Notes: a model not told the origin generated them from the sequence alone. Positions 52,464 to 62,306 are shown, counted from the first letter of the stretch. The stretch: DNA of 64,000 nucleotides from Lachnospiraceae bacterium (GCA_024698145.1 JAILRO010000057.1:1-64000); one strand, 5' to 3'. A program made the numbers and translations.

Positions 52464-53537
52464 TTATTTTGTATTGGTTTCCTTATACTCTTCATAAAGA
52501 GCCTTGTATATCTCATCATCAGGATTTTCTTCTATAATCTGCTCTATAGCATCCTTAAAGATTGTTGAATCTACATTCTGAGCAACATCTGCATTACCAT
52601 CTACATAACCTAAAAGCTTCATAGAATTGTAGAAATCGATAATCTTATCCTTTGCAGGGTTCGGATCAAGTGTTAAATGACCGTACTCAAAAAGCTGATT
52701 GCGAATTACTTCCTCATCAATTTCCATGTACTCCTTCATATATTTAACGCTGCTGTCCTGATCTGTATTAAGAAGGTGATATGCCTTAATGATTGCGCGT
52801 GTAAATGCTACATAATCATCTCTGTTTTCCTCTAACTTCTCAGGTGTTGTTGTCAAACGGCAGCAAATGAACTCCTCAAGGTCATCAATGTGTGTTACTC
52901 TGTTTAATCCCTGCTCTTCTGCAGTCAAACGGAAAGTAAGATAAATCAATCCAAGATCGATTTCTCCCTTACGGATTGCCTCAATAATAGTTGGGATTGA
53001 ATCCAACTCAACCCATTCAATCTTTGTATAATCGATATCATTTTTCTGAAGCCAATCAACGAAACCGAAAAGTCCGCTTGTTCCTCTTGTTACACCAATC
53101 TTCTTTCCTGCAAGACTTTCATTATTAAGTTCTTTAAACTCGTCTGCTCGCTCAGGAAGAGAATATATACCTGCACCATTTCCCATCGCACCTGCAAACA
53201 TCACTAACTTGTCTCCATGGTCAATAAGTTCAAGTGGCTGTGGTGCACCACCGGAAGTAATATCAAGCTTACCTGTCAAAAGAGGCTCATAAGCATTTGA
53301 TGCTGTAGGTGTCAAATTGACATCAAGACCTTCCTCTTCAAAATATCCCGCATACTTTGCAATAACAGTAAGTGCGGAAGAAACCATATTATTTCCTGCT
53401 GTTACCTCTAACTTCTTTAATTCTTTCTTATCACTTGTCTTGCTTGTATCCTTTGAAGAACCACAAGCAACAAGTCCAAGTACAAGTGCAAATGACAAAA
53501 CAAGTGCGAAAATCTTTTTAATATTTTTTAATTTCAT
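52464..53537 (-). CDS. NitT/TauT/SsuA-type ABC substrate-binding lipoprotein
   Basis: Lipobox LVACGSS; YAGYFEEEGLDVNLTPTASNAYEPLLTGKLDITSGGA. Confidence 0.9.
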   Translation of the reverse strand: MKLKNIKKIFALVLSFALVLGLVACGSSKDTSKTSDKKELKKLEVTAGNNMVSSALTVIAKYAGYFEEEGLDVNLTPTASNAYEPLLTGKLDITSGGAPQPLELIDHGDKLVMFAGAMGNGAGIYSLPERADEFKELNNESLAGKKIGVTRGTSGLFGFVDWLQKNDIDYTKIEWVELDSIPTIIEAIRKGEIDLGLIYLTFRLTAEEQGLNRVTHIDDLEEFICCRLTTTPEKLEENRDDYVAFTRAIIKAYHLLNTDQDSSVKYMKEYMEIDEEVIRNQLFEYGHLTLDPNPAKDKIIDFYNSMKLLGYVDGNADVAQNVDSTIFKDAIEQIIEENPDDEIYKALYEEYKETNTK

Positions 53538-53555
53538 AATTTTTCTCCTATCTTC

Positions 53556-54455
53556 TTATTTCCATTTTACAAGTTTCTTACTTACCCAACCGATTCCCTT
53601 GTTAATTACTGTTACAACGATACCAATCATGATGATACCGGACACAACACGTGTATAATCCGAGAAGTCGGAATAGTATTTTACAAACCATCCAAGACCG
53701 GATGTTGAACCAAGCATTTCTGCTCCTGTTAATACCATAAATGAAGCTCCTACTGACAATGTCACACCATGTATAATTCCCGGAACACTATAGGGAAGTA
53801 AAATGTTCACGAGCAAGGTCCATGAACTTACATTTAGTGTACGTGCGGAATCCAAAAGCTTTTTATCAATACTTCCTACGCTCAAAACCGTATTTATAAA
53901 TGTTGGCCAAAAAATTGCACAAGCAACAACAAATACTCTGGCTACATCAAACGAAGGAAGCAAGGCTACCGCATATGGCATATAAATTATAGGTGGAATC
54001 GGACTTATAACCTGTGCAATTGGATAAACCGCTTTTTTAAGCCTGTCAAACCATCCCACCAAAAGTCCCAAGCCAACTCCAAGTATTAACGCTATCAGAA
54101 AGCCAAGGAATAATAGATACAAGGAACTAAATATTCCTTCAATAACTTTGTGTGCGTCGGTAACAAAAACATTAAAGACGCGTTCCGGTACCGGATAAAG
54201 CATTGTATTGTTAGTTTCAAACTTTGTAGTAACGAACTCCCACACGAGCAAAAACAGAAACAAAACTGTTCCGATATCTCGACTCGATTGCTTCTTAATC
54301 TTCACAAGAAGATTTATCTCTAATGCAATCACGACAATCAAGAACACATATCGGTTTTCAATCTCGACTTTTGCCGGCAAAAATATTGATATGACCAAAA
54401 GTACAAAGAACAAGTTGGGAAGAATGTAAGATAATGTTTCTCTGAGTTTTTTCAT
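53556..54455 (-). CDS. NitT/TauT/SsuC-type ABC permease
   Basis: Multi-[50 protein letters not shown]. Confidence 0.92.
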   Translation of the reverse strand: MKKLRETLSYILPNLFFVLLVISIFLPAKVEIENRYVFLIVVIALEINLLVKIKKQSSRDIGTVLFLFLLVWEFVTTKFETNNTMLYPVPERVFNVFVTDAHKVIEGIFSSLYLLFLGFLIALILGVGLGLLVGWFDRLKKAVYPIAQVISPIPPIIYMPYAVALLPSFDVARVFVVACAIFWPTFINTVLSVGSIDKKLLDSARTLNVSSWTLLVNILLPYSVPGIIHGVTLSVGASFMVLTGAEMLGSTSGLGWFVKYYSDFSDYTRVVSGIIMIGIVVTVINKGIGWVSKKLVKWK

Positions 54456-55255
54456 ATAATTCCTCCCTCATCACCGATTTTTTCACTTACATTGCTGTAG
54501 AATAGCATCATTACTTTATGATGTAATTCTCTGTAAGTATCCGTACCGAATATATCCTGTCGTCTTCGTGGTCTTTCAAGATTAACCTCGATTTCTTCTT
54601 TGATTTTTTTGTTATCCATAAACAGTATTCGGTCAGATAATAAAATTGCCTCATCAATGTCATGTGTAACCATAACAATCGTTTTTTTCTGATCCTGGTC
54701 TTCTAATAGTTCTAATAGCATATCCTGTAAATCAGCACGATTTTTTGCATCAACAGCACCAAAAGGCTCATCCATTAGCATAATCTCCGGTCCCATTGCA
54801 AGCGTTCTTGCAATAGCAACCCTCTGCTGCATACCACCTGAAAGTTGAAACGGATATTTGTTCTCAAATCCTTCAAGCCCTACAGCTTCTAGAAATTCCT
54901 CTGCTTTTTTGTTGTACTCTTTTTTTGACAGATCTCCGTTAACCTGTTTGATTCCAAAGCTAACGTTCTTCTTTGCTGTCATCCAAGGAAAAAGCGAGTA
55001 ATGTTGGAATACAACTCCTCTGTTTTTTCCTGTACCGACTGATTCTTCACCATCTATGTATATCTTTCCTTGTGTTGGCTGTCGTAAACCGGATAAAATA
55101 CTTAACGTCGTACTTTTACCGCATCCACTGGAACCAATTATGCTGATGAATTCTCCTTCCTTTACAGAAAAATTCACATCTTCAAGAGCACTATATCTTT
55201 CATTTCCCTCGTCATTGTACTCCAGATAAACGTTTTCCAATTTTATTTTATCCAT
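54452..55255 (-). CDS. NitT/TauT/SsuB-type ABC ATP-binding protein
   Basis: [52 protein letters not shown]. Confidence 0.94.
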   Translation of the reverse strand: MDKIKLENVYLEYNDEGNERYSALEDVNFSVKEGEFISIIGSSGCGKSTTLSILSGLRQPTQGKIYIDGEESVGTGKNRGVVFQHYSLFPWMTAKKNVSFGIKQVNGDLSKKEYNKKAEEFLEAVGLEGFENKYPFQLSGGMQQRVAIARTLAMGPEIMLMDEPFGAVDAKNRADLQDMLLELLEDQDQKKTIVMVTHDIDEAILLSDRILFMDNKKIKEEIEVNLERPRRRQDIFGTDTYRELHHKVMMLFYSNVSEKIGDEGGII

Positions 55256-55377
55256 GTTTCATCGCCCCTTTTTAAAACTAATTAAGTTTTTCTAGCTACA
55301 GAAGTTCCCCCTATACCCCTCATTAATGAATAGTAATTCGAATTTCCTCTTCATATAATTTCCTTTCTGTGAGTATG

Positions 55378-56901
55378 TTATTTTCCTTCTTTTATATAGC
55401 TGTATGGATCTTTATCGAACCATTCTTTTTTGTATGGTAATTTAATCTTTTTCGATAACTTTTTACTAAATGCATGGTTTTCTAATTGAAAGGCTAAGTT
55501 CCTTACAAAAGCATATTCACCTATATAACCCAAGAACGGTCTTCCAGGTCCGAACAAGCAGATTGACGGATAACCCGTTTTTGCAATCCAACCGTGTTTT
55601 CCGGGATGTTCAACAATAATATCCGGGTCGGTTTTCTTTAACTGGTTTACCAATTCAAATAACTGGGTACTAACTGCTAACGGAACATCAGGTAGTTCCT
55701 CCCCCAATTCTTCATAAACAGATTCAGCGCCATTATCATAATGGTAAGCACGTACACCTATTACATCCATGCCAAGCTCTCTTAACATTCTTGCTTCCTC
55801 GGCAACACGTACAACACCGCCACCAAGAAGAACACGCTTACCTTGCAATTTCGGAAGGAACTCTTCCAATGCGGCATCAAGTCTCTTTTCTTCGTAATCA
55901 CATATTCTCTCGGCCATCTCCTCTTTGCCGAAAAATGATGCAATTGAAACTAACCATTTCCTGATTCCTGCTTTACCAAGCGGCATACCTTGAATTATGT
56001 ATGGGATGCCGTATTTTTCTTCAAGATATTTAAGAATATAGTCGTCATGAACATTACACATGCTGACATTAAGTGCTGCTTCGGATATGAATCTCATCTT
56101 ATCCCTTGAGCTATACTCCGCAAATATCTGAACATTTAAATCCAATGCATTTAACAACCTTACAATCTCAGCTTCATCATCAGGATTGATTGAAGTTGCA
56201 TTAAATAAATTGACAGTTCTTCCCTTGTTATACTGATAATTAACAAGTCCACCACGATTATACGGATTGGCAAAATCATCCGGATTGTAATCAACGTAAG
56301 GTTCGGGTTCAAACTGTATATGTTTGATTAATGAATGATAAAAGGAATCATATGCTGATGCTACGACTCTTGACTTAAAGCCCGGACAATGGATGTAGGT
56401 TATATCTGCCGCTATATTTTCTGACTCGCTTTTCACAACCTCGCCTACATCATCACCGATAATACTTGGCGCACAAGTTACAACGACAAATATTATTTCC
56501 GGTCTAAACTCCTTATCAGCATATCGTATTGTTTCTCTTAAAGATTTTTCTCCTCCGCCGATAATGTCTTGCTTCTTCATATTGGTAGAAAGCCATACTA
56601 CAGAATTGTTATCCAAGCCACGCTTGAGTTTTCCGGAATCTGTGTTACTTGCAAGAGTTGACATCTGCACTCCACAACCAATTGGTGCATGAAGAATAAT
56701 TACAGAATTCTCTACAGTTGCTGCCATCATCAAAGACAAAGACATCTGACATGCATTAGCCTGCCAAAAGCTACGGTCTTTCTTAAACATACAGCCTTCC
56801 TTTGCACAGTTTACAAAATCACATCCACATCCGCTATAACTATCAACAATAGAAAGTCTCGTATCACGCACAGGTGGATCCTGTTGCTCATATATGCTCA
56901 T
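55378..56901 (-). CDS. NifD-like nitrogenase component 1 subunit (second pair)
   Basis: P-cluster-type Cys: ANACQM, HAPIGCG, VTCAPSIIGDD; cofactor Cys in MCNVHDDYILKYLEEKYGIPYI. Confidence 0.9.
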   Translation of the reverse strand: MSIYEQQDPPVRDTRLSIVDSYSGCGCDFVNCAKEGCMFKKDRSFWQANACQMSLSLMMAATVENSVIILHAPIGCGVQMSTLASNTDSGKLKRGLDNNSVVWLSTNMKKQDIIGGGEKSLRETIRYADKEFRPEIIFVVVTCAPSIIGDDVGEVVKSESENIAADITYIHCPGFKSRVVASAYDSFYHSLIKHIQFEPEPYVDYNPDDFANPYNRGGLVNYQYNKGRTVNLFNATSINPDDEAEIVRLLNALDLNVQIFAEYSSRDKMRFISEAALNVSMCNVHDDYILKYLEEKYGIPYIIQGMPLGKAGIRKWLVSIASFFGKEEMAERICDYEEKRLDAALEEFLPKLQGKRVLLGGGVVRVAEEARMLRELGMDVIGVRAYHYDNGAESVYEELGEELPDVPLAVSTQLFELVNQLKKTDPDIIVEHPGKHGWIAKTGYPSICLFGPGRPFLGYIGEYAFVRNLAFQLENHAFSKKLSKKIKLPYKKEWFDKDPYSYIKEGK

Positions 56902-56912
56902 TTACGTTCCTC

Positions 56913-58286
56913 CTATCTGCCTGCCACCAAGCTGCTAAAAATATCTTCAAACAAATGAAGTCCGCCGCGATATCCGGCATATCCTCTATCTAAGACAACT
57001 CTGTTGTACACCGGATAACTTACATACAAGCCTCCGCTTGCACTTTTCTGAATGAAACTCTTCTCAAACGTACTACCTAATACATACACAGGTGTGTGAG
57101 TATTTTGATAAAATGAACCATTTGAACGAACCATAGTTTCAGTCATTTTTCTTTGTATCTGAGTTGCATGAGGCTCAAAAATCAGCTGTCCTCCAAGTTT
57201 CTTTTGGGCAAACGCCTCTTCAATACCGGGTATATCTCTCTTCTTTAACGCCTCACTTATAAAGATATTTTCCGGAATCCAGCCAAGTTCCTTTTCCAAA
57301 AACTCAGCATACGGTAGTGCCGTTGAAGAATTAGATACAACATGATAGTAAAACTTAAACTCACTGTCACAAATCAAATCTGCAAGTCTCTCTACATAGG
57401 AATAGTAATTCTTATTTTCCTCATTGATAACTTTATTAACCACCTTCTTCTCGACATCCAGTCTGGATGCAACAAGCTTCAGAAACTCATCAGTCTGTTC
57501 AGCTCCTACCGGAATATCTGTAATCAGATAAGGCGTTTTATGCTTTTTCTCAAACTCCTTTGCAAGTTTTACGCCATGTGTTCTGGATAAAACAATATTC
57601 AAAGCAGCTTTCGGTGCAGATTTAATATTCTGAAATGTCTGATCTGCTGTAAAAAATGTATTGACCTTTAATCCAAGTTTTTCAAGCAATCGTTTTATTT
57701 CCTCTAAATCACCCCTGAAAAAAGGATCCAAAAGCGGCACAACACCGAAAATATTGACTAGTGTCGGATCCTTTTTTTTCACCGGTTTTAAGTAATTATT
57801 AAAAATCCCGTCTAAAACCAGATCATATCCAACATATGCATCACCCTCAAAACTCGGTGTATTTACATAAAGAATAGGTTTACCTTCGTCCTCAAACTCT
57901 TTAACTACCGAATAGAGATCATCGGCAATTATCTCCGTCATACATCCGGTTGTTACTACAAAAAGGTCTCCCTCCAACAGTTCGAAGGTACTCTCAATTT
58001 CCTCTTTTAATCGATTTCCACCACCGAAAATAACCTGAAACTCTCCGATATTACTAACCGGTACATTCTGTCCGCTACAATAACTCGAACCACAATACCC
58101 GGAATTAAATGCTGTTGCATTACTTAAGTTACCGGCGCATCCGGAGGCAGTATGTGAAATAGGTATTACTCCCGGCATAGAACTAAGTACTGCAAGAGCT
58201 CCACCCAGAGAACATGTTGTTCTTGGTTTTTCTATATATGATGACATTTTATTCTCTCCTTTACTCCAAGCATTTACTTTGTTCAA
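56913..58286 (-). CDS. NifK-like nitrogenase component 1 subunit (second pair)
   Basis: RTTCSLGGALAVLSSMPGVIPISHTASGCAG; VVTTGCMTEIIADDL. Confidence 0.9.
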   Translation of the reverse strand: MNKVNAWSKGENKMSSYIEKPRTTCSLGGALAVLSSMPGVIPISHTASGCAGNLSNATAFNSGYCGSSYCSGQNVPVSNIGEFQVIFGGGNRLKEEIESTFELLEGDLFVVTTGCMTEIIADDLYSVVKEFEDEGKPILYVNTPSFEGDAYVGYDLVLDGIFNNYLKPVKKKDPTLVNIFGVVPLLDPFFRGDLEEIKRLLEKLGLKVNTFFTADQTFQNIKSAPKAALNIVLSRTHGVKLAKEFEKKHKTPYLITDIPVGAEQTDEFLKLVASRLDVEKKVVNKVINEENKNYYSYVERLADLICDSEFKFYYHVVSNSSTALPYAEFLEKELGWIPENIFISEALKKRDIPGIEEAFAQKKLGGQLIFEPHATQIQRKMTETMVRSNGSFYQNTHTPVYVLGSTFEKSFIQKSASGGLYVSYPVYNRVVLDRGYAGYRGGLHLFEDIFSSLVAGR

Positions 58287-59221
58287 TATTGATATAGCTC
58301 TGTAGATAGATATCTCTCACCGGTATCAGGAAGCAAGGCAACAATATTCTTTCCCGCATTTTCCGGTCTTTTTGCAATTTGCGTTGCTGCAAATGCTGCA
58401 GCTCCCGATGAAATACCTACCAGTAATCCTTCTTTCCTTCCCAGCTCTCTGGAAGTATCTATTGCTTCATCATTTCTAACCCTATATATTTCATCTATTA
58501 CATTCGCTTGAAATACGTTAGGTACAAATCCTGCTCCTATACCTTGTATTTTATGAGGCCCTGCATTTCCACCGGATAGCACAGGCGATGAAAACGGTTC
58601 AACGGCAATAACCTGAATGTTTTCATTAAATGCCTTTAGTGCCGCACCAACACCTGATACAGTACCTCCCGTTCCTGCACCGGCCACAAAAATATCTATA
58701 GCCCCTTCAGTATCCTCTATAATTTCCTTCGCAGTGGTCTCTTTGTGCGTTTGAGGATTAGCAGGATTATTAAACTGTTGCAATATGATACTGTTTGGAA
58801 TTACGCTGTTTAAAGCTTCCGCTTTCTGAATAGCACCTTTCATTCCGTCTTTTCCGGGAGTAAGGATAATCTGCGCTCCGAGAGCTCTTACAAGTGTTCT
58901 TCTCTCAACCGTCATCGTATCAGGCATGACAATGATTACCTTATATCCTCTTGATGCAGCAACAAATGATATTCCCACACCTGTGTTTCCGCTCGTGGGT
59001 TCTATAATTGTTGCACCCGGCTTTAACTTACCACTTTTTTCCGCATCTATAATCATTCCGTATGCGATTCTATCCTTGACACTTCCGGCAGGATTAAAGT
59101 ATTCCAATTTTAAATACAAATCTGATTTCAAACCCTTTCCCTCTGCATATCGACTACATTTCAGAAGAGGGGTATTTCCAATCAAGTCAGTCAGACTTTC
59201 AGCCGCCTTTACCATATTCAA
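58283..59221 (-). CDS. cysK: Cysteine synthase (O-acetylserine sulfhydrylase)
   Basis: LTDLIGNTPLLKCSRY...EYFNPAGSVKDRIAYGMI...IEPTSGNTGVGISFVAASRGYK...GAGTGGTVSGVG. Confidence 0.95.
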   Translation of the reverse strand: MNMVKAAESLTDLIGNTPLLKCSRYAEGKGLKSDLYLKLEYFNPAGSVKDRIAYGMIIDAEKSGKLKPGATIIEPTSGNTGVGISFVAASRGYKVIIVMPDTMTVERRTLVRALGAQIILTPGKDGMKGAIQKAEALNSVIPNSIILQQFNNPANPQTHKETTAKEIIEDTEGAIDIFVAGAGTGGTVSGVGAALKAFNENIQVIAVEPFSSPVLSGGNAGPHKIQGIGAGFVPNVFQANVIDEIYRVRNDEAIDTSRELGRKEGLLVGISSGAAAFAATQIAKRPENAGKNIVALLPDTGERYLSTELYQY

Positions 59222-59245
59222 TGTCCTCGTTTCTAAAAAAAATAG

Positions 59246-60598
59246 TTAAATAGATGTTCTTCCACCTTCCAAAAGACGTGTATAGAAATCTACAAAGAAA
59301 TCAACGCCACCCGTATATCCAAAATAGCTCTTTCTTCCTATAAGTCCCGGTCCAATCGGCACGGATATCGGGAAAAATGTTGCATTTAAATCTCGCGCTA
59401 AAACCTCATCCCAAGTAGAACCTAAAATCACCTCACCCGGTGTTTCCTCCTGTAATAATTCTGCTGCAGGAAGACCACCATCATCAGTGAATACAAGTTC
59501 AAAATCTTTATCCTCTAATTCGAGATCATACAATGCATTTCTTACTGCTTCTTCATGTTTTTCAGGAACATTTTCCACAATGTAAACTTTTTTAGGAACA
59601 AAGCCCAAATCATTAACCATAAAACGAACCGTCGAAACTGCAGCTGCTGCACTACCAATCAAACTAAATGTTTTAGGAAGATTAATTCCCTCATTGATAG
59701 ATGCCAACTGTCTTGAAATATAGTAGTAATATTCCTCTTCCCCATCTCTGATATAATCTTCCACAAACTCTTTATCCAAATCAGCAAACTCTGCAATTGC
59801 ACGAATTAATTTTGTTGTTTCTGTCGGACCACTTGGTACATGATCAAAATGTAAAAACGGAGTCTGATATTTCTTCTCAAGTTTCTTGACAATATCGAGA
59901 TCCAGCCATGGTGATAACAAGAGATTCCATTCTGCCTGAGGTATTTTCTTTACCTCTTCAATTCCTTTATTTCTTCCGTAAATGATATTTGGTTTAAACC
60001 CTAGATCCTTCAAAAGCTTTTCTATTCCGACTAATGTTCCCTGCCATGTTGCATCATAAAATGGAACTATACCCCAAACATTAACTTGCTTTTCAACCTT
60101 TTCTACAGGACCATCCAAAAATTGATCTATTATCGCTTTTAAAACCTGGCTGTGACCGTACAAGTTGTTGCCTTTAAAGCCCGGAAGTGTTGCATATATT
60201 ACCGGAACATCACTTCCTTCAAAGCTCTCTGCAACTTCTTTTATATCATCACCTACAATCTCAGCAGTACAACCATCTACTGCAACAATAAGATCCGTTT
60301 TATAATATTTCATAGAAGATGCTATAACCTTACGAAAACGCTCTGACCCGCCAAAAATAACATCAGCTTCCGAAAAATCCGTACATGGTATAATAGTCTC
60401 CTGATAAGGATATGCATTTTGACCACCATTTAATTTTGCAAGTACTGTACCCGATTGTAATTGGCATCCGGGACCTGAATGTAATACTGGCAGTACATTG
60501 TTGATTGCCAATGCAGTGTAGATTCCTCCCAAAGCACAACCAACTCTCTGTTGCTCAGAACCACAATTTTGTTTTCTGTTTTCTTCTTTATTCGACAT
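59246..60598 (-). CDS. NifK-like nitrogenase component 1 subunit (first pair)
   Basis: RVGCALGGIYTALAINNVLPVLHSGPGCQ; VDGCTAEIVGDDI. Confidence 0.9.
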   Translation of the reverse strand: MSNKEENRKQNCGSEQQRVGCALGGIYTALAINNVLPVLHSGPGCQLQSGTVLAKLNGGQNAYPYQETIIPCTDFSEADVIFGGSERFRKVIASSMKYYKTDLIVAVDGCTAEIVGDDIKEVAESFEGSDVPVIYATLPGFKGNNLYGHSQVLKAIIDQFLDGPVEKVEKQVNVWGIVPFYDATWQGTLVGIEKLLKDLGFKPNIIYGRNKGIEEVKKIPQAEWNLLLSPWLDLDIVKKLEKKYQTPFLHFDHVPSGPTETTKLIRAIAEFADLDKEFVEDYIRDGEEEYYYYISRQLASINEGINLPKTFSLIGSAAAAVSTVRFMVNDLGFVPKKVYIVENVPEKHEEAVRNALYDLELEDKDFELVFTDDGGLPAAELLQEETPGEVILGSTWDEVLARDLNATFFPISVPIGPGLIGRKSYFGYTGGVDFFVDFYTRLLEGGRTSI

Positions 60599-62078
60599 CT
60601 TCTTTTCCTCCTTGCAAGAAATGAAGCTGCTTTAACTGCTCGTATTCTTCGGTAAACGGAGATTTGAAATTCTTACCCAGCTTCGTTACAAAGTTTTTAT
60701 TTTTTAATTCTTCTACTATACGCTCTCCAAACTCAACCAATGCACGATATCCTACTAAGTTCAAAGAAGCACTTCCCGTCACTGCAGGGATTCCTATCTT
60801 CATTGACCACGGTGCAGTTTCATGAACTCGTGAGATGACAACGTCAGGTTTTTCCAGATTTCTCATTGTTAGTAAAGTCTCCATCTGCTGACTGTCATTT
60901 ACGCTGGTCGAAACATTTTCTAATCCTGATTCTATGGCATCTACTGCAGCAGCAACTCTTTCATCAGTAATATTATCAAGTCTTGGATCATAGTGATATG
61001 CAACTGTATGTATTACTCCAAGACCGAGTTCTCCTGCAATTCTTGTATATTCATATGCAAATGTCGCACCCAACGCTATAAATACTTTCTTGCCTTTCAA
61101 CTGTTCTCGTACACGTTCCAACCTATCAGCGTACTTTTCTCTCTCTTCACGAATGATTTCTTCTACCTCATCCTGCTTACCCAAATATTCTCCAACCTCT
61201 CTGAAAAATCGTTCAAAACCAATTCCTCCATATGGGAAATGAGATTGGAAATACTTCACGCCAAAGCGCTTTTCTAGCGCACCGCAAAGGTAGCTTGACT
61301 GTGCACCACACTGTCCAAAAGAAGCAACTGCTTTCGAAGCTCTTTCATAATCTTCTGTTTTTGCTCTTGCGGTTAAGAAATTCATTTTGTAGCCTAATCG
61401 TTCAAAGAACCCTTCAATATACTCCTTGCCTAACGGCGAAAAACCAACATAGTTGATGATATTCTCTCTTTCGTCAGAATCCTTCAAAATTGTTCTTGCT
61501 ACTGCATGACTGTAATCATCATATCCGGATGCCCAAATTTTTGATTTAATTCCCTCTGAAGCGGCAAATCCGATTGGTATTCCAAGTTCCTCTTGCATTT
61601 CCTCTACAACGCTATTGGCATCTTCACCAATTATTGCCGAAACACAACTTGTGACAACATATATCTGAGATGGATGGTATCTGTCGTATGCCTTACGAAT
61701 TGTTTTTCTAAGCTTTGCAAGTCCGCCAAATACCGTATCTGATTCCTTAATATCAGTTGACATTATTCTAAAGTTTCTTCCACGTTCTCCAATCATCTTA
61801 CTGACATTAAGATTGAAAATCCTGTTGAAACAAACTTGTCCGGCAGAACATCCCACCGGTGCATGGTCAATAATTACTGCATCATCAACAGCCGCCAACT
61901 GTCCCAACGCCTCATAATGACTACATTGACTAACGGTGGTAAAACAGCGTTTCTTGTTTTTTAAGCAGCCCTCACAGCCTTTTCTTGTCATGTCTCCGAT
62001 TGTTCCAAAATATCCGGTTATTGAACCCAATCGACGTTCTTTAATCTCACATCCCGGCGTGTTTAAATTAACTGCCAT
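60588..62078 (-). CDS. NifD-like nitrogenase component 1 subunit (first pair)
   Basis: VSQCSHYEALGQ...HAPVGCS; VVTSCVSAIIGED; cofactor Cys in FGQCGAQSSYLCGALEKRFGVKYF. Confidence 0.9.
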   Translation of the reverse strand: MAVNLNTPGCEIKERRLGSITGYFGTIGDMTRKGCEGCLKNKKRCFTTVSQCSHYEALGQLAAVDDAVIIDHAPVGCSAGQVCFNRIFNLNVSKMIGERGRNFRIMSTDIKESDTVFGGLAKLRKTIRKAYDRYHPSQIYVVTSCVSAIIGEDANSVVEEMQEELGIPIGFAASEGIKSKIWASGYDDYSHAVARTILKDSDERENIINYVGFSPLGKEYIEGFFERLGYKMNFLTARAKTEDYERASKAVASFGQCGAQSSYLCGALEKRFGVKYFQSHFPYGGIGFERFFREVGEYLGKQDEVEEIIREEREKYADRLERVREQLKGKKVFIALGATFAYEYTRIAGELGLGVIHTVAYHYDPRLDNITDERVAAAVDAIESGLENVSTSVNDSQQMETLLTMRNLEKPDVVISRVHETAPWSMKIGIPAVTGSASLNLVGYRALVEFGERIVEELKNKNFVTKLGKNFKSPFTEEYEQLKQLHFLQGGKEDVE

Positions 62079-62153
62079 AGCTACCTCCTAATAATTACCT
62101 TTTCTTATTTCATATTATTCCGCTAGGAATACTATGTGTAACCTGTTATTAAA

Positions 62154-62183
62154 TGTATATCATTTTTTATAAGCACTTGTCAA
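62154..62183 (-). promoter_or_regulatory. Putative sigma-A promoter of the D/K-cysK operon
   Basis: TTGACA-18 bp-TATACA on minus strand. Confidence 0.55.
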
Positions 62184-62193
62184 TATAATGTGG

Positions 62194-62220
62194 TATAGAT
62201 AAAATTTATCACTCGTTATA
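62194..62220 (-). promoter_or_regulatory. Candidate activator site with GATAAAATTTATC palindrome
   Basis: TATAACGAGTGATAAATTTTATCTATA just upstream of the -35; similar to the nifB upstream motif. Confidence 0.4.
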
Positions 62221-62249
62221 CATTTCGTTTCTACCTTTAAAACGGCGCA

Positions 62250-62292
62250 AAAAAACTCCCCAAAGAAGTTTGTAACTTCTCTGAGGAGTTAT
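62250..62292 (-). terminator. Intrinsic terminator after SDR gene
   Basis: aactcctcagagaagttacaaacttctttggggagtttttttg on minus strand. Confidence 0.85.
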
Positions 62293-62306
62293 ATAAAATA
62301 TATTTT

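Noticed and set aside
55256-55377. Possible terminator in the 122-bp gap between the second D-like gene and the ABC ATPase gene
   Set aside because: Only a weak AAAACT/AGTTTT stem without clear T-run; left as an unresolved gap rather than a terminator call.
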